Positions 1 to 9,306 of a DNA stretch of 64,000 bases are shown here, in pieces. The notes under the pieces were generated by a model, which was not told where the DNA came from, did no database searches, and worked only from the letters and a program-made list of their open reading frames with translations. The position numbers and the translations under genes were made by a program. This stretch comes from a bacterium (lineage in GTDB: Bacteria; Bacillota; Bacilli; Lactobacillales; Streptococcaceae): contig CAJNCY010000006.1 in assembly GCA_905221375.1 (NCBI GenBank), positions 1-64,000 of the forward strand. Direction: 5' to 3'. Every line of letters begins with the position of its first letter. The stretch's first letter is position 1.

Positions 1-4
1 TATC

Positions 5-33
5 AAAAAAGAAAGGACGAAATGTGTCCTTTC
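5..33 (-). terminator. Intrinsic terminator, leftward
   Basis: An 8-bp stem (GAAAGGAC at 11-18 pairing with GTCCTTTC at 26-33) is followed on the minus strand by a run of six T. It would end leftward transcription, most simply read-through from the amino-acid permease past the BOX element. Between it and the BOX (34-118) I see only an imperfect inverted repeat around 82-112 and no gene. Confidence 0.7.
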
Positions 34-118
34 TCGAGCTTAGCTTTTCTTCAACCCACTACAGTTGACAAAGAGCCAAAATCTGCTGAGTTTCAACAAC
101 TCAACAGATTCTCACTTT

Positions 119-317
119 ATATACTCAATGAAAATCAAAGAGCAAATTAGGAAGCTAGCCGCAGGTTGCTCAAAGCACGACTTTGAGGTTGCAGGTAGAA
201 CTGACGAAGTCAGCTCAAAACATGTTTTGAGGTTGTAGATGAAACTGACGAAGTCAGTAACCATACATACGGCAAGGCGAAGCTGACGTGGTTTGAAGAG
301 ATTTTCGAAGAGTATTA
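119..317 (-). repeat. BOX element (boxA, two boxB, boxC)
   Basis: Read on the minus strand this is a typical streptococcal BOX: boxA begins with TAATACTCTTCG at 317, two boxB modules contain the CTGACTTCGTCAG hairpin, and boxC ends with TTTTCATTGAGTAT near 121. BOX elements are non-autonomous repeats found in S. pneumoniae and relatives and fold into long hairpins. The first three bases of boxA (317-315) are the stop codon of the permease gene, so the element begins exactly at the gene end. About 200 bp; no coding capacity. Confidence 0.9.
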
Positions 318-1706
318 TTCTTCTATGGTAGAATGCTTATAGCCATAAGTGAAGTAAATAATACTTCCTACTAACAATGCAACTAGGAAAGCAATCCAAG
401 TTTCCACATTATACTGCAACATGAAGGACAAACAAATGATGATTGATAAAATTGGTAACAAAGGTACCAATGGTGTTTTAAATTCGCCCGCTTTGGGCAT
501 TCCTTTTTCTTTCCGTAAGCGAATCAAGCCGTAAGCAAGCATAATCAAGTAGGCCAAGGTACAAATGTTTAAGAAGGCTGCGATACTGGCTAGTGGGAAT
601 ATTCCTGCAGCTACTGCTGAAGCTAGACCTGTCAAGATAGTAGCATTCTTTGGTACCTTGCTAGTCTTCGTTAGTTCTTTAAAGGCAGCAGGCATCAATC
701 CGTCACGCGCTAAACTGTAAATCATACGTGATAGGGCATAAGTCATCGAGATACAAACCGTAATCAAGGTCAAGATAGCAACTAATGACACATAGTTGGC
801 TGCCCAACTGATCCCAACGCTACGAAGGGCAAAGGCAACGGCATCGTCGACATTTAGATGGCTATAATGGACCACACCAGTTAAGACAAGCGTCACCAAG
901 GCATAAAGAATGGTTACGATAGAAAGCGATAAGACAATCCCTCTAGGAATATTTTTTTGAGGAGTCTTGACCTCATCTACGGCCATAGAGATGGATTCAA
1001 ATCCCAAAAAGCCGAAGAACATCAAGGACGCACCAGCCATAATACCAGTACTAGCACCATAGATTTGTCCAAAACCATAAGGAGCAAAATTACTCCAGTT
1101 GTCAAGTTTAATATGCCAAATTCCTACTAAAACAAAGAGAGCTAAAGCGGAAAATTTCAAAATAACTAGAATAGAATTAAAGCGTAAGGCTGCCTTGGCA
1201 TTTAGTAAAACAAGCGAAGTCACCAAGACCAAGACAAGAATAGGCAATAAATCAACAAACGTACCTGCTTGAGGATTAAAGGTGCCATTTAAAGCCTGAG
1301 GAAGGGCTATCCCATATTGAGAAAGCAAGCCTTTAAAATAAGCTGCCCAACCCGAAGCCACACCAGATATGGCTGTCATGAATTCCATCATGGTTAACCA
1401 ACCAGCCAACCAAGCTGGGAATTCTCCTAAGATAGCATAGAGATAGCTGTAGGCACCACCTGTAGCAGGTACTCGTGAAGCAAATTCAGCAAAAAAGAGG
1501 GCTGATAATCCTACACACAAGGCAGAAATGACAATTGAAATCACTAGGGCTGGACCAGCAAGCGTTGCAGCTGCAGTACCTGTGATTGTAAAGACACCTG
1601 TCCCTACCATGGCTCCAATACCCAGCAAAATCAAATCCCATAACTTCAAATGCCTATGCATCTCCGTTTTATCTAAACTAACATTTTTTGTTCTAAATAT
1701 ATTCAT
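315..1706 (-). CDS. APC-family amino acid permease
   Basis: Integral membrane amino-acid transporter of the APC superfamily (CAT/YfnA-like), 463 residues from the ATG at 1706. The hallmark TM1 motif GIGAMVGTGVF lies near residue 30, and about twelve hydrophobic segments follow. Substrate cannot be read from the sequence; relatives carry cationic or branched-chain amino acids by proton symport. A TTG four codons upstream lies inside the Shine-Dalgarno sequence TTGGAG, so ATG at 1706 is the better start. The stop codon TAA is supplied by the first bases of a BOX element. The gene is monocistronic, separated from the DUF1002 gene by a second BOX. Confidence 0.88.
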   Translation of the reverse strand: MNIFRTKNVSLDKTEMHRHLKLWDLILLGIGAMVGTGVFTITGTAAATLAGPALVISIVISALCVGLSALFFAEFASRVPATGGAYSYLYAILGEFPAWLAGWLTMMEFMTAISGVASGWAAYFKGLLSQYGIALPQALNGTFNPQAGTFVDLLPILVLVLVTSLVLLNAKAALRFNSILVILKFSALALFVLVGIWHIKLDNWSNFAPYGFGQIYGASTGIMAGASLMFFGFLGFESISMAVDEVKTPQKNIPRGIVLSLSIVTILYALVTLVLTGVVHYSHLNVDDAVAFALRSVGISWAANYVSLVAILTLITVCISMTYALSRMIYSLARDGLMPAAFKELTKTSKVPKNATILTGLASAVAAGIFPLASIAAFLNICTLAYLIMLAYGLIRLRKEKGMPKAGEFKTPLVPLLPILSIIICLSFMLQYNVETWIAFLVALLVGSIIYFTYGYKHSTIEE

Positions 1707-1816
1707 CTTTGACTCCAAAATAAAATGATGATTCTATTTTACCATAAATATAGGAGATTTGTGAATATTTATAAAACATTTTTCTGAAAAAATCTGACTA
1801 CCTTTTTGTAATAGCT

Positions 1817-1923
1817 TATACTCAATGAAAATCAAAGAGCAAACTAGGAAACTAGCCACAGGCTGTACTTGAGTACGGCAAGGCGACGTTGACGTGGTTT
1901 GAAGAGATTTTCGAAGAGTATTA
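1817..1923 (-). repeat. Short BOX element (boxA-boxC, no boxB)
   Basis: On the minus strand this begins with boxA (TAATACTCTTCGAAAATC from 1923) and ends with boxC (TTTTCATTGAGTATA at about 1817), with no boxB module. As with the BOX at 119-317, the first three bases of boxA are the stop codon of the adjacent gene, here the DUF1002 protein. Orientation relative to the gene is the same in both cases. Confidence 0.88.
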
Positions 1924-2895
1924 AGAACCAAAACTCTTGAAGAAGTTGACAATGGCTTGCCAGAGGGAACTTAAGAAGTTACCCCCGTCTTCTAGCGCCT
2001 TATCAGCATCAAAGTTAAGGTTGATATTTTTAAAACTGTCGCCAGCTTGTGATACGATACTTTGTTTAAGGTCATTTAAGGTTTTAGTGAAGTCTGCATT
2101 GCTGAGGATATCACTTTTTGAGAGATTCAAAGCAAAGTTGATGATGATATTGATCTGGTTTCCTGTTATAACCTGATCGAGTTTGTAATTTTTCAAGGTA
2201 TCTTCAACAATTTTACGGACATCTTCTTCTGTCAGATTTCCCTTGCTTTCTTTAGCTTTAGCGAGTCCTGACTTGATATCGGCTAGGGCAACGTTTAATT
2301 TATTAGCATCATAGCCTGTTTTGTCCTTGTTTTCAGCATTGATATCTGACAAAGCCTTTAGTTCTTCTTGAGCCAAGTCTTTGTTGGCTTGTGGCACCTT
2401 TGCTCCATTAGCTTCTAGCGAATAATAAATCCCTGCTAAAGCACTCTCACCTGTAACTGGAATGGGCGCTGCTACAGTGATTTTGGCGTGTTCCACACCC
2501 AAAGTTACGGCCGCGTTTCGGTACATATCCTGAGTCACCTTAGTAATGTTTTCTGGTGTTTCAATCTTGACCTCAAGTGGTGATTTGTCCCCTAGCTTTT
2601 GAATCTTGGCTGATGAATACAATTGTAAGCTAGAGTCATTGGCCACATTCATAATCTTAGAATAGACATCAGGTGTCATGGTCTTGAGTTCTTTGGTGTC
2701 TGTTGAGGCATTGTAGCCCAGTTTTTTAAGGGTTTGATTTTTTTGGTCTTCAGACAATGATGAACCTAGGACATATTCAGGTTGAACATAGGTTTCATCG
2801 ATGACTTTTTGAACATCTGTTGCTGCATGGACACTATTCATAGCTGTTACTGCCCACAAGACCGCAGCACTAGTCAGAAAGAGTTTCTTTCTCAT
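1921..2895 (-). CDS. Secreted DUF1002 domain protein
   Basis: A 324-residue exported protein. Residues 1-24 form a Sec signal peptide: basic MRKK, a hydrophobic core and an AxA-type site at VHA/ATD. The rest matches the DUF1002 family of Gram-positive extracellular proteins of unknown function: soluble, Lys/Asp/Asn rich, with a weakly hydrophobic FFKSFG tail and no sorting signal. A strong ribosome site, AAAGGAGG, precedes the ATG at 2895. It follows the Pmp23-like wall hydrolase gene, but that gene has its own terminator, so the two are probably separate units. The stop codon is the first base triplet of a BOX. Function unknown. Confidence 0.82.
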   Translation of the reverse strand: MRKKLFLTSAAVLWAVTAMNSVHAATDVQKVIDETYVQPEYVLGSSLSEDQKNQTLKKLGYNASTDTKELKTMTPDVYSKIMNVANDSSLQLYSSAKIQKLGDKSPLEVKIETPENITKVTQDMYRNAAVTLGVEHAKITVAAPIPVTGESALAGIYYSLEANGAKVPQANKDLAQEELKALSDINAENKDKTGYDANKLNVALADIKSGLAKAKESKGNLTEEDVRKIVEDTLKNYKLDQVITGNQINIIINFALNLSKSDILSNADFTKTLNDLKQSIVSQAGDSFKNINLNFDADKALEDGGNFLSSLWQAIVNFFKSFGS

Positions 2896-2950
2896 AGGGA
2901 ATTTCCTCCTTTACCTTTCTAGAGTAATATATCTATCTTAAAGAAAACTT

Positions 2951-2981
2951 ATAAAAAAACACCTGGGCTAGCCAGATGTCG
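2951..2981 (-). terminator. Intrinsic terminator overlapping the end of the Pmp23-like gene
   Basis: On the minus strand, ACATCTGG pairs with CCAGGTGT around a CTAGC loop, followed by seven T. The TAG stop codon of the upstream reading frame (2968-2970) lies in the loop, so the last codons of that gene encode half the terminator stem. Confidence 0.8.
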
Positions 2982-3582
2982 AAAAGAGAGTGAAACATTT
3001 GATGATGTAAAGGTTGAGTTGCACCTGTCTAGAATAGTAATAGTTTCCTCCATTTACATAGAGTTCGGCACCGTGAAAAATGGAAATAGGGTGAATATAA
3101 CTATAAGTCTTTCCAGTGGTATTACCAAGCAAGGGAGCAACAGTCTCACGAGAGTACTGTTTGGCCAGAGCCAAGGTATTTTCCTTGCCATTTTGGGCGA
3201 TAAAATCGATATAGGCAGGTCCAAAATTATAGGCTTGAACAGCCGTCCAGACATCTACATCCTTCTTCTGGGCCAGATAGAGATTGTCTGTCAGAGTTTG
3301 AACACCTTGCCGAATGCTAGAGGCATTATCATTGATGGTGTTGGTGGAACCACTTGCAGACTCACTAGACTGCATAACATCGCCTTCTTTTCCTTTTGTT
3401 TCAGTATAAATCATAGCGAGCACAAGCTCTTCGTTTGCTGGGGTGTCTTTTTCACTCAAGATTTCTCGCACCATGGGTTGATAGGTCATGACTTGCTTGA
3501 CATCTTGGTGAACGCGATAAGCTTTATAGCCAGCAAAAAGGAAGACTGCTAGTACAAGCACTCTTCGAATTCGTTTAAACAT
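2968..3582 (-). CDS. Pmp23/MpgB-like membrane-anchored lysozyme-fold protein
   Basis: A 204-residue protein with one N-terminal membrane anchor (about residues 7-22) and an extracellular lysozyme-like domain (goose-type lysozyme or transglycosylase fold). Glu61 in the segment MIYTETKG is in the position of the catalytic acid, and AYNFGP near residue 117 fits the substrate-cleft motif of the family. It resembles pneumococcal Pmp23 (MpgB), a muramidase linked to septum formation; that identification is from memory. It lies 1 bp before the end of the ndpA-like gene, so translation may be coupled. The last 15 or so residues are atypical and overlap the transcription terminator. Confidence 0.75.
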   Translation of the reverse strand: MFKRIRRVLVLAVFLFAGYKAYRVHQDVKQVMTYQPMVREILSEKDTPANEELVLAMIYTETKGKEGDVMQSSESASGSTNTINDNASSIRQGVQTLTDNLYLAQKKDVDVWTAVQAYNFGPAYIDFIAQNGKENTLALAKQYSRETVAPLLGNTTGKTYSYIHPISIFHGAELYVNGGNYYYSRQVQLNLYIIKCFTLFSTSG

Positions 3583-4556
3583 TATTTACTTTGGATATCC
3601 TCGATATTTTTGATTAAGATAGAGTAGGTTCCATTGTCATTTTGGATAAACTCAACAGACTCGGCGTCTTGATAGACGTTATTGGGAACGATGAGCTCAA
3701 TTCCATTTGACAAGGAGAGTTTTTGATTTTCAAATTTCTTTAATTGGCGACTAGTATCAATTTCATCAAATTGAACTGGTTCTGGTACGGCTTCTTTGAC
3801 TTGGTCAATAAAGCTCAAACGAGCCGTCAGATTATTGTCAAAAAGGTCATTGGCCAATTTCTCAGGCGACAATTCATTGCTTTCTTCCAGGTTATTGAAA
3901 ATCGCTGATTTTACCTTGGATTGAAATTGAAAATCATCTGTATTAAAAGATTCAGCAATTCTCTGAGCTGTTTTTTCCAGTTCTTTGATAGATTTCTTGG
4001 GTGAAATTTTAGGGGTGACAGCAAGAAGATTTTCTGAAAAATAGTTCAAGAAATCCCCGTTGTACTTGATTCGTTTTTCAATCAGATGGTACTTGCGACT
4101 CTGAAGATTAACCACCAAGGCCTCATCAGCCCCTGTTCCAAATCCAGGCAAGTTATTCTGAGTCAGCTTGATTGGATTATCAACTTCTCCACCAAGGTGG
4201 GTCAAGGTTTCCCGCAGGGCAATTCGTAAGAAAGCAAAATGTTCTACACCTTCTTTAGAAAATTGTACAAAAATCAAGTCATTGGTCTTGAGATTTTCTG
4301 AAATGCTGAACTCCTCTTTCCAGAGATTAGCCAGTGTTACTGATGTCTCCAACAAATCGTCTGTGATATGATTGAAGAAGGGATTTTCTTCCTCGAAAAT
4401 CCCAGTCTTGGCTTCATCTGAATACACACGTTCAATTTTTCTACGCAGGTATTCTTCGATTTTTGGAGTAATATTGAGAAGCTTATTCGCTAGGAACAGC
4501 TCGGTATCATCCGGACTGAACTGGTGAATAATGGCTTTCTTAATATAAATGTCCAT
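3582..4556 (-). CDS. Nucleoid-associated protein, NdpA/YejK family
   Basis: A 324-residue cytoplasmic protein starting [12 protein letters not shown]. The N-terminal pattern (IKKAIIHxF, then [12 protein letters not shown]) and the overall length fit the NdpA (YejK/nucleoid-associated) family, whose E. coli member associates with the nucleoid; the biochemical role is unclear. The ATG at 4556 is chosen because GAGGA sits at a suitable distance inside the end of glyA; the open frame extends 11 codons further into glyA without a better site. It lies between glyA and the Pmp23-like gene in one leftward cluster. Confidence 0.72.
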   Translation of the reverse strand: MDIYIKKAIIHQFSPDDTELFLANKLLNITPKIEEYLRRKIERVYSDEAKTGIFEEENPFFNHITDDLLETSVTLANLWKEEFSISENLKTNDLIFVQFSKEGVEHFAFLRIALRETLTHLGGEVDNPIKLTQNNLPGFGTGADEALVVNLQSRKYHLIEKRIKYNGDFLNYFSENLLAVTPKISPKKSIKELEKTAQRIAESFNTDDFQFQSKVKSAIFNNLEESNELSPEKLANDLFDNNLTARLSFIDQVKEAVPEPVQFDEIDTSRQLKKFENQKLSLSNGIELIVPNNVYQDAESVEFIQNDNGTYSILIKNIEDIQSK

Positions 4557-4563
4557 AAAAGTT

Positions 4564-5820
4564 TTAGTCCTCGTATAATGGGAAGGCATCTGTCAATTCT
4601 TTGACTGCACTTCTCACTTCTTCTAATACAGCCTCATTTTCTGCATTCTTAAGGGTTTTAATGATGAGTTCAGCAACTTTGCGACTTTCTTCTTCACCAA
4701 ATCCACGCGCAGTGATGGCTGCAGATCCGATACGAATACCACTTGTCTTGAATGGTGACAAGGTTTCGTAAGGGATTGAGTTTTTATTTAGGGTAATATT
4801 GACTTCATCCAGCAAGTTTTGAGCAACTTTTCCGTTTTCTACAACTTTAGTCACATCAACTAGGAAGAGGTGGTTTTCAGTCCCCCCAGAAATGATACGG
4901 AAATCAGGATCTTGCAAGAAGACTTCTACCATAGCCTTGCTGTTCTTGATAACATTAGCAGCATATTCCTTGAAGGCTGGATCCAAGACTTCTTTGAAAG
5001 AAACAGCTTTAGCTGCCACAACATGCTCCAAAGGGCCGCCCTGAATACCTGGGAAAATAGCTGAATTGATTTTCTTAGCAAGTTCTTCGTCATTAGTCAA
5101 AATCAAACCACCACGAGGTCCACGAAGGGTTTTGTGGGTTGTGGTTGTTGTGATATGAGCGTATGGTACTGGGCTTGGGTGAAGACCAGCAGCAACCAAA
5201 CCAGCGATATGAGCCATATCTACCATAAGTTTAGCCCCAACAGCGTCCGCAATTTCACGGAATTTTGAAAAGTCGATAATTTGAGAATAGGCTGAAGCAC
5301 CTGCTACGATGAGTTTTGGTTTTACTTCTTGGGCTTGTTTCAAGATAGCATCAAAATCCAAGAGTTCAGTTTCAGGGTCAACACTGTAAGAAACAAAGTT
5401 GTAGGTTTGACCAGAAAAGCTAACTGGAGCTCCGTGGGTCAAGTGTCCACCTGCTGCCAAATCCATCCCCATAACGGTATCACCTGGCTTAATCAAGGCC
5501 ATGTAAGACGCACAGTTGGCTTGGCTTCCTGAGTGTGGTTGGACATTGGCAAATTTAGCACCGAAAATTTCTTTTGCACGTTCAATAGCAAGAGTCTCCA
5601 CCACGTCTACTACATCTGTTCCACCATAATAACGGCGTCCTGGGTAGCCTTCGGCGTATTTATTCGTCAAGATAGACCCTTGAGCTGCCATAACAGCCTT
5701 GGAAACTACGTTTTCCGAAGCAATCAACTCGATATTGTTTTGTTGGCGTTCTTCTTCTTTGGCAATAGCATTCCAGAGATCAGCATCATATGCTTTAAAA
5801 TCATCTTTGTCAAAAATCAT
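4564..5820 (-). CDS. glyA: Serine hydroxymethyltransferase
   Basis: A PLP enzyme of 418 residues that interconverts serine plus tetrahydrofolate with glycine plus 5,10-methylene-tetrahydrofolate, the main one-carbon source for thymidylate and purines. The PLP lysine is Lys230 in [11 protein letters not shown]; Asp201 and His204 of DMAHIAG contact the cofactor; [10 protein letters not shown] near residue 58 is the family signature. AAAGGAGAAG precedes the ATG. A long AT-rich hairpin separates it from the upstream acetyltransferase gene. It lies far from fhs (30.2 kb), the other one-carbon enzyme in this window. Confidence 0.97.
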   Translation of the reverse strand: MIFDKDDFKAYDADLWNAIAKEEERQQNNIELIASENVVSKAVMAAQGSILTNKYAEGYPGRRYYGGTDVVDVVETLAIERAKEIFGAKFANVQPHSGSQANCASYMALIKPGDTVMGMDLAAGGHLTHGAPVSFSGQTYNFVSYSVDPETELLDFDAILKQAQEVKPKLIVAGASAYSQIIDFSKFREIADAVGAKLMVDMAHIAGLVAAGLHPSPVPYAHITTTTTHKTLRGPRGGLILTNDEELAKKINSAIFPGIQGGPLEHVVAAKAVSFKEVLDPAFKEYAANVIKNSKAMVEVFLQDPDFRIISGGTENHLFLVDVTKVVENGKVAQNLLDEVNITLNKNSIPYETLSPFKTSGIRIGSAAITARGFGEEESRKVAELIIKTLKNAENEAVLEEVRSAVKELTDAFPLYED

Positions 5821-5852
5821 AGGTCTTCTCCTTTTATTGTGTGACTAGTCCA

Positions 5853-5886
5853 TTAGTTTAATTTTCTTATTAGAAAATCAAACTAA
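5853..5886 (-). other. Intercistronic 15-bp hairpin upstream of glyA
   Basis: A near-perfect AT-rich inverted repeat (5872-5886 against 5853-5868, one G-U wobble) overlaps the stop codon of the acetyltransferase gene and ends about 30 bp before the glyA start. It has no T-run after it, so it is not a standard terminator. It may set mRNA processing or stability between the two cistrons. Confidence 0.6.
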
Positions 5887-6314
5887 AAGATGCGAATAAA
5901 CCGTTTCTGCATTTTATCACAAGTATAACCAATTTTTTCATAAAATGCATGAGCACCCAGACGATGATCGGCAGAGTTTAAGCGGATAAACCCATAACCA
6001 CGTCTTTTTGCTTCTTCTTCCAACCCTTGTAATAAGCTTTTACCAATACCTTGACCTTGCGCTTGAGGTGAAACTGCTAAGGCTAAAATATTAAATCCTG
6101 CTTTAGAATAAAGTGATTCATAGACCTCAGCGTGGACATATCCAAGCAAGGCATGACTAGCTTCATCCTCATAAGCAAGTAGGAAATGATGTGAATCCTG
6201 AGATAATCTAGCTAGTTGACTAGCTGTGTCCTCTGGACTAAAAGAATAACCCAAAGCATCTTGGTTGATCTCACATATAGCTTTCACATCAGTTTCTCTT
6301 AAATTTCTGAGCAT
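5883..6314 (-). CDS. GNAT acetyltransferase (RimI-like)
   Basis: A 143-residue GNAT-fold acetyltransferase that would transfer acetyl from acetyl-CoA to an amine. The CoA-binding motif A is clear: LALAVSPQAQGQGIGKSLL around residues 76-94, followed by a typical HAFYEKIGY segment. Its position directly after the Sua5 gene (1 bp gap) in a translation-factor cluster suggests a ribosomal protein or tRNA-related substrate, but this is inference. The start at 6314 has GGAGG upstream; an open frame 13 codons longer overlaps the tsaC-like gene and lacks such a site. Confidence 0.8.
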   Translation of the reverse strand: MLRNLRETDVKAICEINQDALGYSFSPEDTASQLARLSQDSHHFLLAYEDEASHALLGYVHAEVYESLYSKAGFNILALAVSPQAQGQGIGKSLLQGLEEEAKRRGYGFIRLNSADHRLGAHAFYEKIGYTCDKMQKRFIRIF

Positions 6315-6315
6315 C

Positions 6316-6918
6316 TCATTCCTCCTCAAAAGAAATCTCTGGCAACCTAGCAAGAATATCTTCTCGCTTAATGGCCCCTTGGCGTAAGATTTTCACCTTG
6401 TCTCCAGACAAGTCCACGATAGTTGAATCCTGTCCAGTTAGAAAAGCATCGTCTTCCAGACCCAGAACCTCTTGGTCAAAATCCTTCAGAATTTGTTCAA
6501 AGGTTACTCCACTTGCCTGACCTGAAATATTGGCAGACGGCCCAATCAAGGGACCTGTCTCTCGAATCAAATCAAGGGTAATGGGATGACTAGGCATCCG
6601 AAATCCCACCGTTGCGAGACCCGAATTGACCCAATAGGGAACTCGGTCATTGGCTTCAAGGATAATGGTCAAGGGACCTGGTAAAAAGGTCTCGACAAGT
6701 TTTTGAAGATAAGTTGGCTGATTCTTTGAAAAGTGCAAGATATCCTCTAAAGAGGCAATATTGAGATTGAGTGCCTTGTCTCTAGGTCGACGTTTGAGTT
6801 GGTAAACATGATCAACTGCTTTTTCGTCTAGAGCTTTGGCAAAAAGACCGTAAACCGTCTCTGTAGGCAGAACGACAGCTCCACCCTTTTCCAACTCTTG
6901 TCTAATCCTGTCCATCAT
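6316..6918 (-). CDS. L-threonylcarbamoyladenylate synthase (Sua5/YrdC/YciO family)
   Basis: A 200-residue single-domain YrdC protein that makes threonylcarbamoyl-AMP from threonine, bicarbonate and ATP for the t6A modification of ANN-decoding tRNAs. Visible motifs are the N-terminal LPTETVYGL, the KRRPRDKALN basic segment that binds ATP, and GPSANISGQ near residue 130. There is no C-terminal Sua5 domain, so it is TsaC-like. It overlaps the end of prmC by 17 bp. Three adjacent start codons exist (TTG 6921, ATG 6918, ATG 6915). A second, more divergent YrdC protein is encoded at 56223-57002. Confidence 0.87.
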   Translation of the reverse strand: MMDRIRQELEKGGAVVLPTETVYGLFAKALDEKAVDHVYQLKRRPRDKALNLNIASLEDILHFSKNQPTYLQKLVETFLPGPLTIILEANDRVPYWVNSGLATVGFRMPSHPITLDLIRETGPLIGPSANISGQASGVTFEQILKDFDQEVLGLEDDAFLTGQDSTIVDLSGDKVKILRQGAIKREDILARLPEISFEEE

Positions 6919-7738
6919 CAATCACGACCATCCTATCTTGACCAAATTGGTCCTTGAGTGTTCGAACTCGCTGTTCAGGAAGATGTTTCCTAAAAAGTTC
7001 AGGAACACTTTGACCTTGCTTGTATCCAATTTCAAGGTAAATCTTACCACCATCTTTGAGATAGTCTTTTGCATCTTCCGCAATTCTACGGTAAATAGCT
7101 AGGCCATCCTCGTCTGCAAAGAGAGCTAGATGAGGCTCCGAATGCAAGACATTCAAGCCGACCTCTGACTCATCTTCACGAGAGATATAGGGTGGATTGG
7201 AAACAATTATATCATATTTTTCAGAAATTTCTGTAAAACAATCAGATTTTTTTAAAAATATTTGAAGATTTTGATTTTTAGCGTTTTCATTAGCTACATC
7301 TAAAGCATCTTGGGAAATATCTGCTGCTGTCACTGACCAATCTGGTTTGTTTTTTGCTAAGGCGAGAGCAATAGCTCCACTACCTGTACCTATATCCAAA
7401 ACTGATAGATTCATCTCAGGATTTTCAGCCAGGATAAGCTCCACTAACTCCTCTGTTTCTGGACGAGGGATCAATACTCGCTCATCAACTTTTAACTGCA
7501 TTCCATAAAAATCTGCCTGTCCAATGATGTACTGTGCCGGTTTATGAGCTGCTAACTGTTGGAAAATTCCTTTTACAAATACTTCTTCCTCTTCCGTCAC
7601 TTCCTGCTGGAGGGCAAAGACAAAGTCTGTAAAAGAGAGATTTTTTAGGCTACGATAGACAAAAGAGAGGCTTTCTGCTTCCTCTCCCTGTCTTATCAAT
7701 TCTTCTTCAAAATCTGAAAATAATTGAGCTAATTTCAT
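6902..7738 (-). CDS. prmC: Release factor glutamine methyltransferase
   Basis: A 278-residue S-adenosylmethionine enzyme that methylates the Gln of the GGQ motif of RF1 and RF2. An N-terminal helical domain (residues 1-85) precedes a Rossmann methyltransferase domain with motif I LDIGTGSGA (about 114-122) and the catalytic NPPY at 181-184. It follows its substrate gene prfA with a one-base TAATG overlap, so the two are translationally coupled. Formerly named hemK. Confidence 0.95.
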   Translation of the reverse strand: MKLAQLFSDFEEELIRQGEEAESLSFVYRSLKNLSFTDFVFALQQEVTEEEEVFVKGIFQQLAAHKPAQYIIGQADFYGMQLKVDERVLIPRPETEELVELILAENPEMNLSVLDIGTGSGAIALALAKNKPDWSVTAADISQDALDVANENAKNQNLQIFLKKSDCFTEISEKYDIIVSNPPYISREDESEVGLNVLHSEPHLALFADEDGLAIYRRIAEDAKDYLKDGGKIYLEIGYKQGQSVPELFRKHLPEQRVRTLKDQFGQDRMVVIDDGQD

Positions 7739-8817
7739 TATTTGTTTAATTCTTCTAATTTTTGTGTTTGGTCATAGAGCACCAAGGCATCCACAACTTC
7801 GTCCAATTTACCAGACAGAATGGTATCTAGTTTTTGGAGGGTCAAACCAATACGGTGGTCAGTCACACGGTTTTGTGGGAAGTTATAAGTACGAATCCGT
7901 TCTGAACGGTCCCCAGTACCGATTGTCGACTTACGCTCAGCATCCTGTTCGTCTTGTGCAATCTGAGCAAAGTGGTCAGCAACACGCGCGCGGATGATTT
8001 TCATGGCCTTCTCACGGTTCTTCTGCTGGGTACGTTCTTCCTGCATCTCAACCTTAATATTGGTTGGCAAGTGAACGATACGAACGGCAGTCGCAACCTT
8101 ATTGACGTTCTGTCCACCAGCACCTGATGCATGATAGATGTCGACACGAAGGTCTTTTGGATCAATGTCGTATTCAACCTCTTCAACTTCAGGCATAACA
8201 AGAACTGTCGCTGTCGAAGTATGAACACGGCCTTGGCTTTCTGTCACAGGAACACGTTGCACACGATGGGCACCTGATTCGTACTTGAGTTTAGAGTATA
8301 CAGACTGGCCAGAAACCATAGCAACCACTTCTTTAAAACCGCCGACACCGTTCATAGAAGCTTCCATAACTTCAAAGCGCCATCCTTGAGCTTCAGCATA
8401 CTTTTGGTACATGGTTAGGAGATCACCTGCGAAAAGTGCTGCTTCATCTCCACCAGCTGCTCCACGGATTTCTAGGATGATATTCTTGTCATCGTTCGGA
8501 TCCTTTGGAAGGAGCAAGATTTTCAGTTTTTCTTCGTATTCTTCTTTTTCAGCCTTGGCATCTTTGAGCTCTTGCTTGGCCATTTCTTCCAAGTCCGCAT
8601 CTCCACCTGATTCCTTAATCATTTCTTCAGCGTCAACGATATTTTGAAGGACTTGTTTGTACTCACGGTAGGCTGTCACCGTATCACGAGTAGAAGCCTC
8701 TTCTTTCGAAAGCTCCATGAAACGCTTGGTGTCTGAGACCACATCCGGGTCACTGAGCAACTCTCCTAATTCTTCATAACGGTCTTCTACAGCTTGTAGT
8801 TGATCATAGATGTTCAT
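7738..8817 (-). CDS. prfA: Peptide chain release factor 1
   Basis: A class I release factor of 359 residues that recognises UAA and UAG and triggers peptidyl-tRNA hydrolysis on the ribosome. The GGQ motif is at 234-236 ([12 protein letters not shown]), and the PVT tripeptide at 190-192 occupies the PxT anticodon position typical of RF1, not the SPF of RF2. Normal length. It is followed by prmC, which modifies its GGQ glutamine, and preceded by a GNAT gene with a 10-bp gap. Confidence 0.97.
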   Translation of the reverse strand: MNIYDQLQAVEDRYEELGELLSDPDVVSDTKRFMELSKEEASTRDTVTAYREYKQVLQNIVDAEEMIKESGGDADLEEMAKQELKDAKAEKEEYEEKLKILLLPKDPNDDKNIILEIRGAAGGDEAALFAGDLLTMYQKYAEAQGWRFEVMEASMNGVGGFKEVVAMVSGQSVYSKLKYESGAHRVQRVPVTESQGRVHTSTATVLVMPEVEEVEYDIDPKDLRVDIYHASGAGGQNVNKVATAVRIVHLPTNIKVEMQEERTQQKNREKAMKIIRARVADHFAQIAQDEQDAERKSTIGTGDRSERIRTYNFPQNRVTDHRIGLTLQKLDTILSGKLDEVVDALVLYDQTQKLEELNK

Positions 8818-8826
8818 TTTTTCTCC

Positions 8827-9306
8827 TTATTTCTCAATTGTTAAATCATAGATTGCTACTAATTCGTTCTCGGATATTTCCCCAGTTTCTTTAAATCCAT
8901 AACTGAGGTAACAAGATCTTGCATGTTCATTTTCTAGTTCATAAGACAACCAAAGTTTATTGCTTAAACCTGCTGGCGCTGTCCGAACATAGTCTAGCAC
9001 TTTATCCATAATTAGTTTAAAATATCCTTGATTTTGAAAATTCTTATCAATCATAAAACGAAATAGTAAATAATTTCCACTACTAATTCCGATCTTTTTA
9101 TCATAAGCTATCATCACAAAACCTATAATTGCATCATTATCATAAACTGCCAATGGAGCTACAAAATCTCCATTTTTAGTATAGACGTATGCTTCAGCTA
9201 AACTGATTGCGTTGGTTGCAATGAATTGTTTTTGATATTCCTTGACATCCAAATTCAAAACATCAAAATAATTTTCCATTGTAACATCTCTTAGTTCAAT
9301 TGTCAT
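8827..9306 (-). CDS. GNAT acetyltransferase
   Basis: A 159-residue protein with the GNAT fold: an [10 protein letters not shown] strand, a [17 protein letters not shown] pyrophosphate-binding segment that replaces the usual QxxGxG with QNQGYF, and a C-terminal [16 protein letters not shown] that matches the family end. The substrate is unknown; polyamine or aminoglycoside-type acetyltransferases look similar. It starts inside the 3' end of tdk (11-bp overlap) with AAGGAG in tdk and precedes prfA, so it belongs to this operon. Confidence 0.77.
   Translation of the reverse strand: MTIELRDVTMENYFDVLNLDVKEYQKQFIATNAISLAEAYVYTKNGDFVAPLAVYDNDAIIGFVMIAYDKKIGISSGNYLLFRFMIDKNFQNQGYFKLIMDKVLDYVRTAPAGLSNKLWLSYELENEHARSCYLSYGFKETGEISENELVAIYDLTIEK

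Noticed and set aside
1734..1952. 72-codon minus-strand open frame
   Set aside because: It overlaps a BOX and the end of the DUF1002 gene in another frame, with no ribosome site.
3019..3552. 177-codon plus-strand open frame opposite the Pmp23-like gene
   Set aside because: It is antisense to a conserved wall-hydrolase-like gene, with no ribosome site or known domain.
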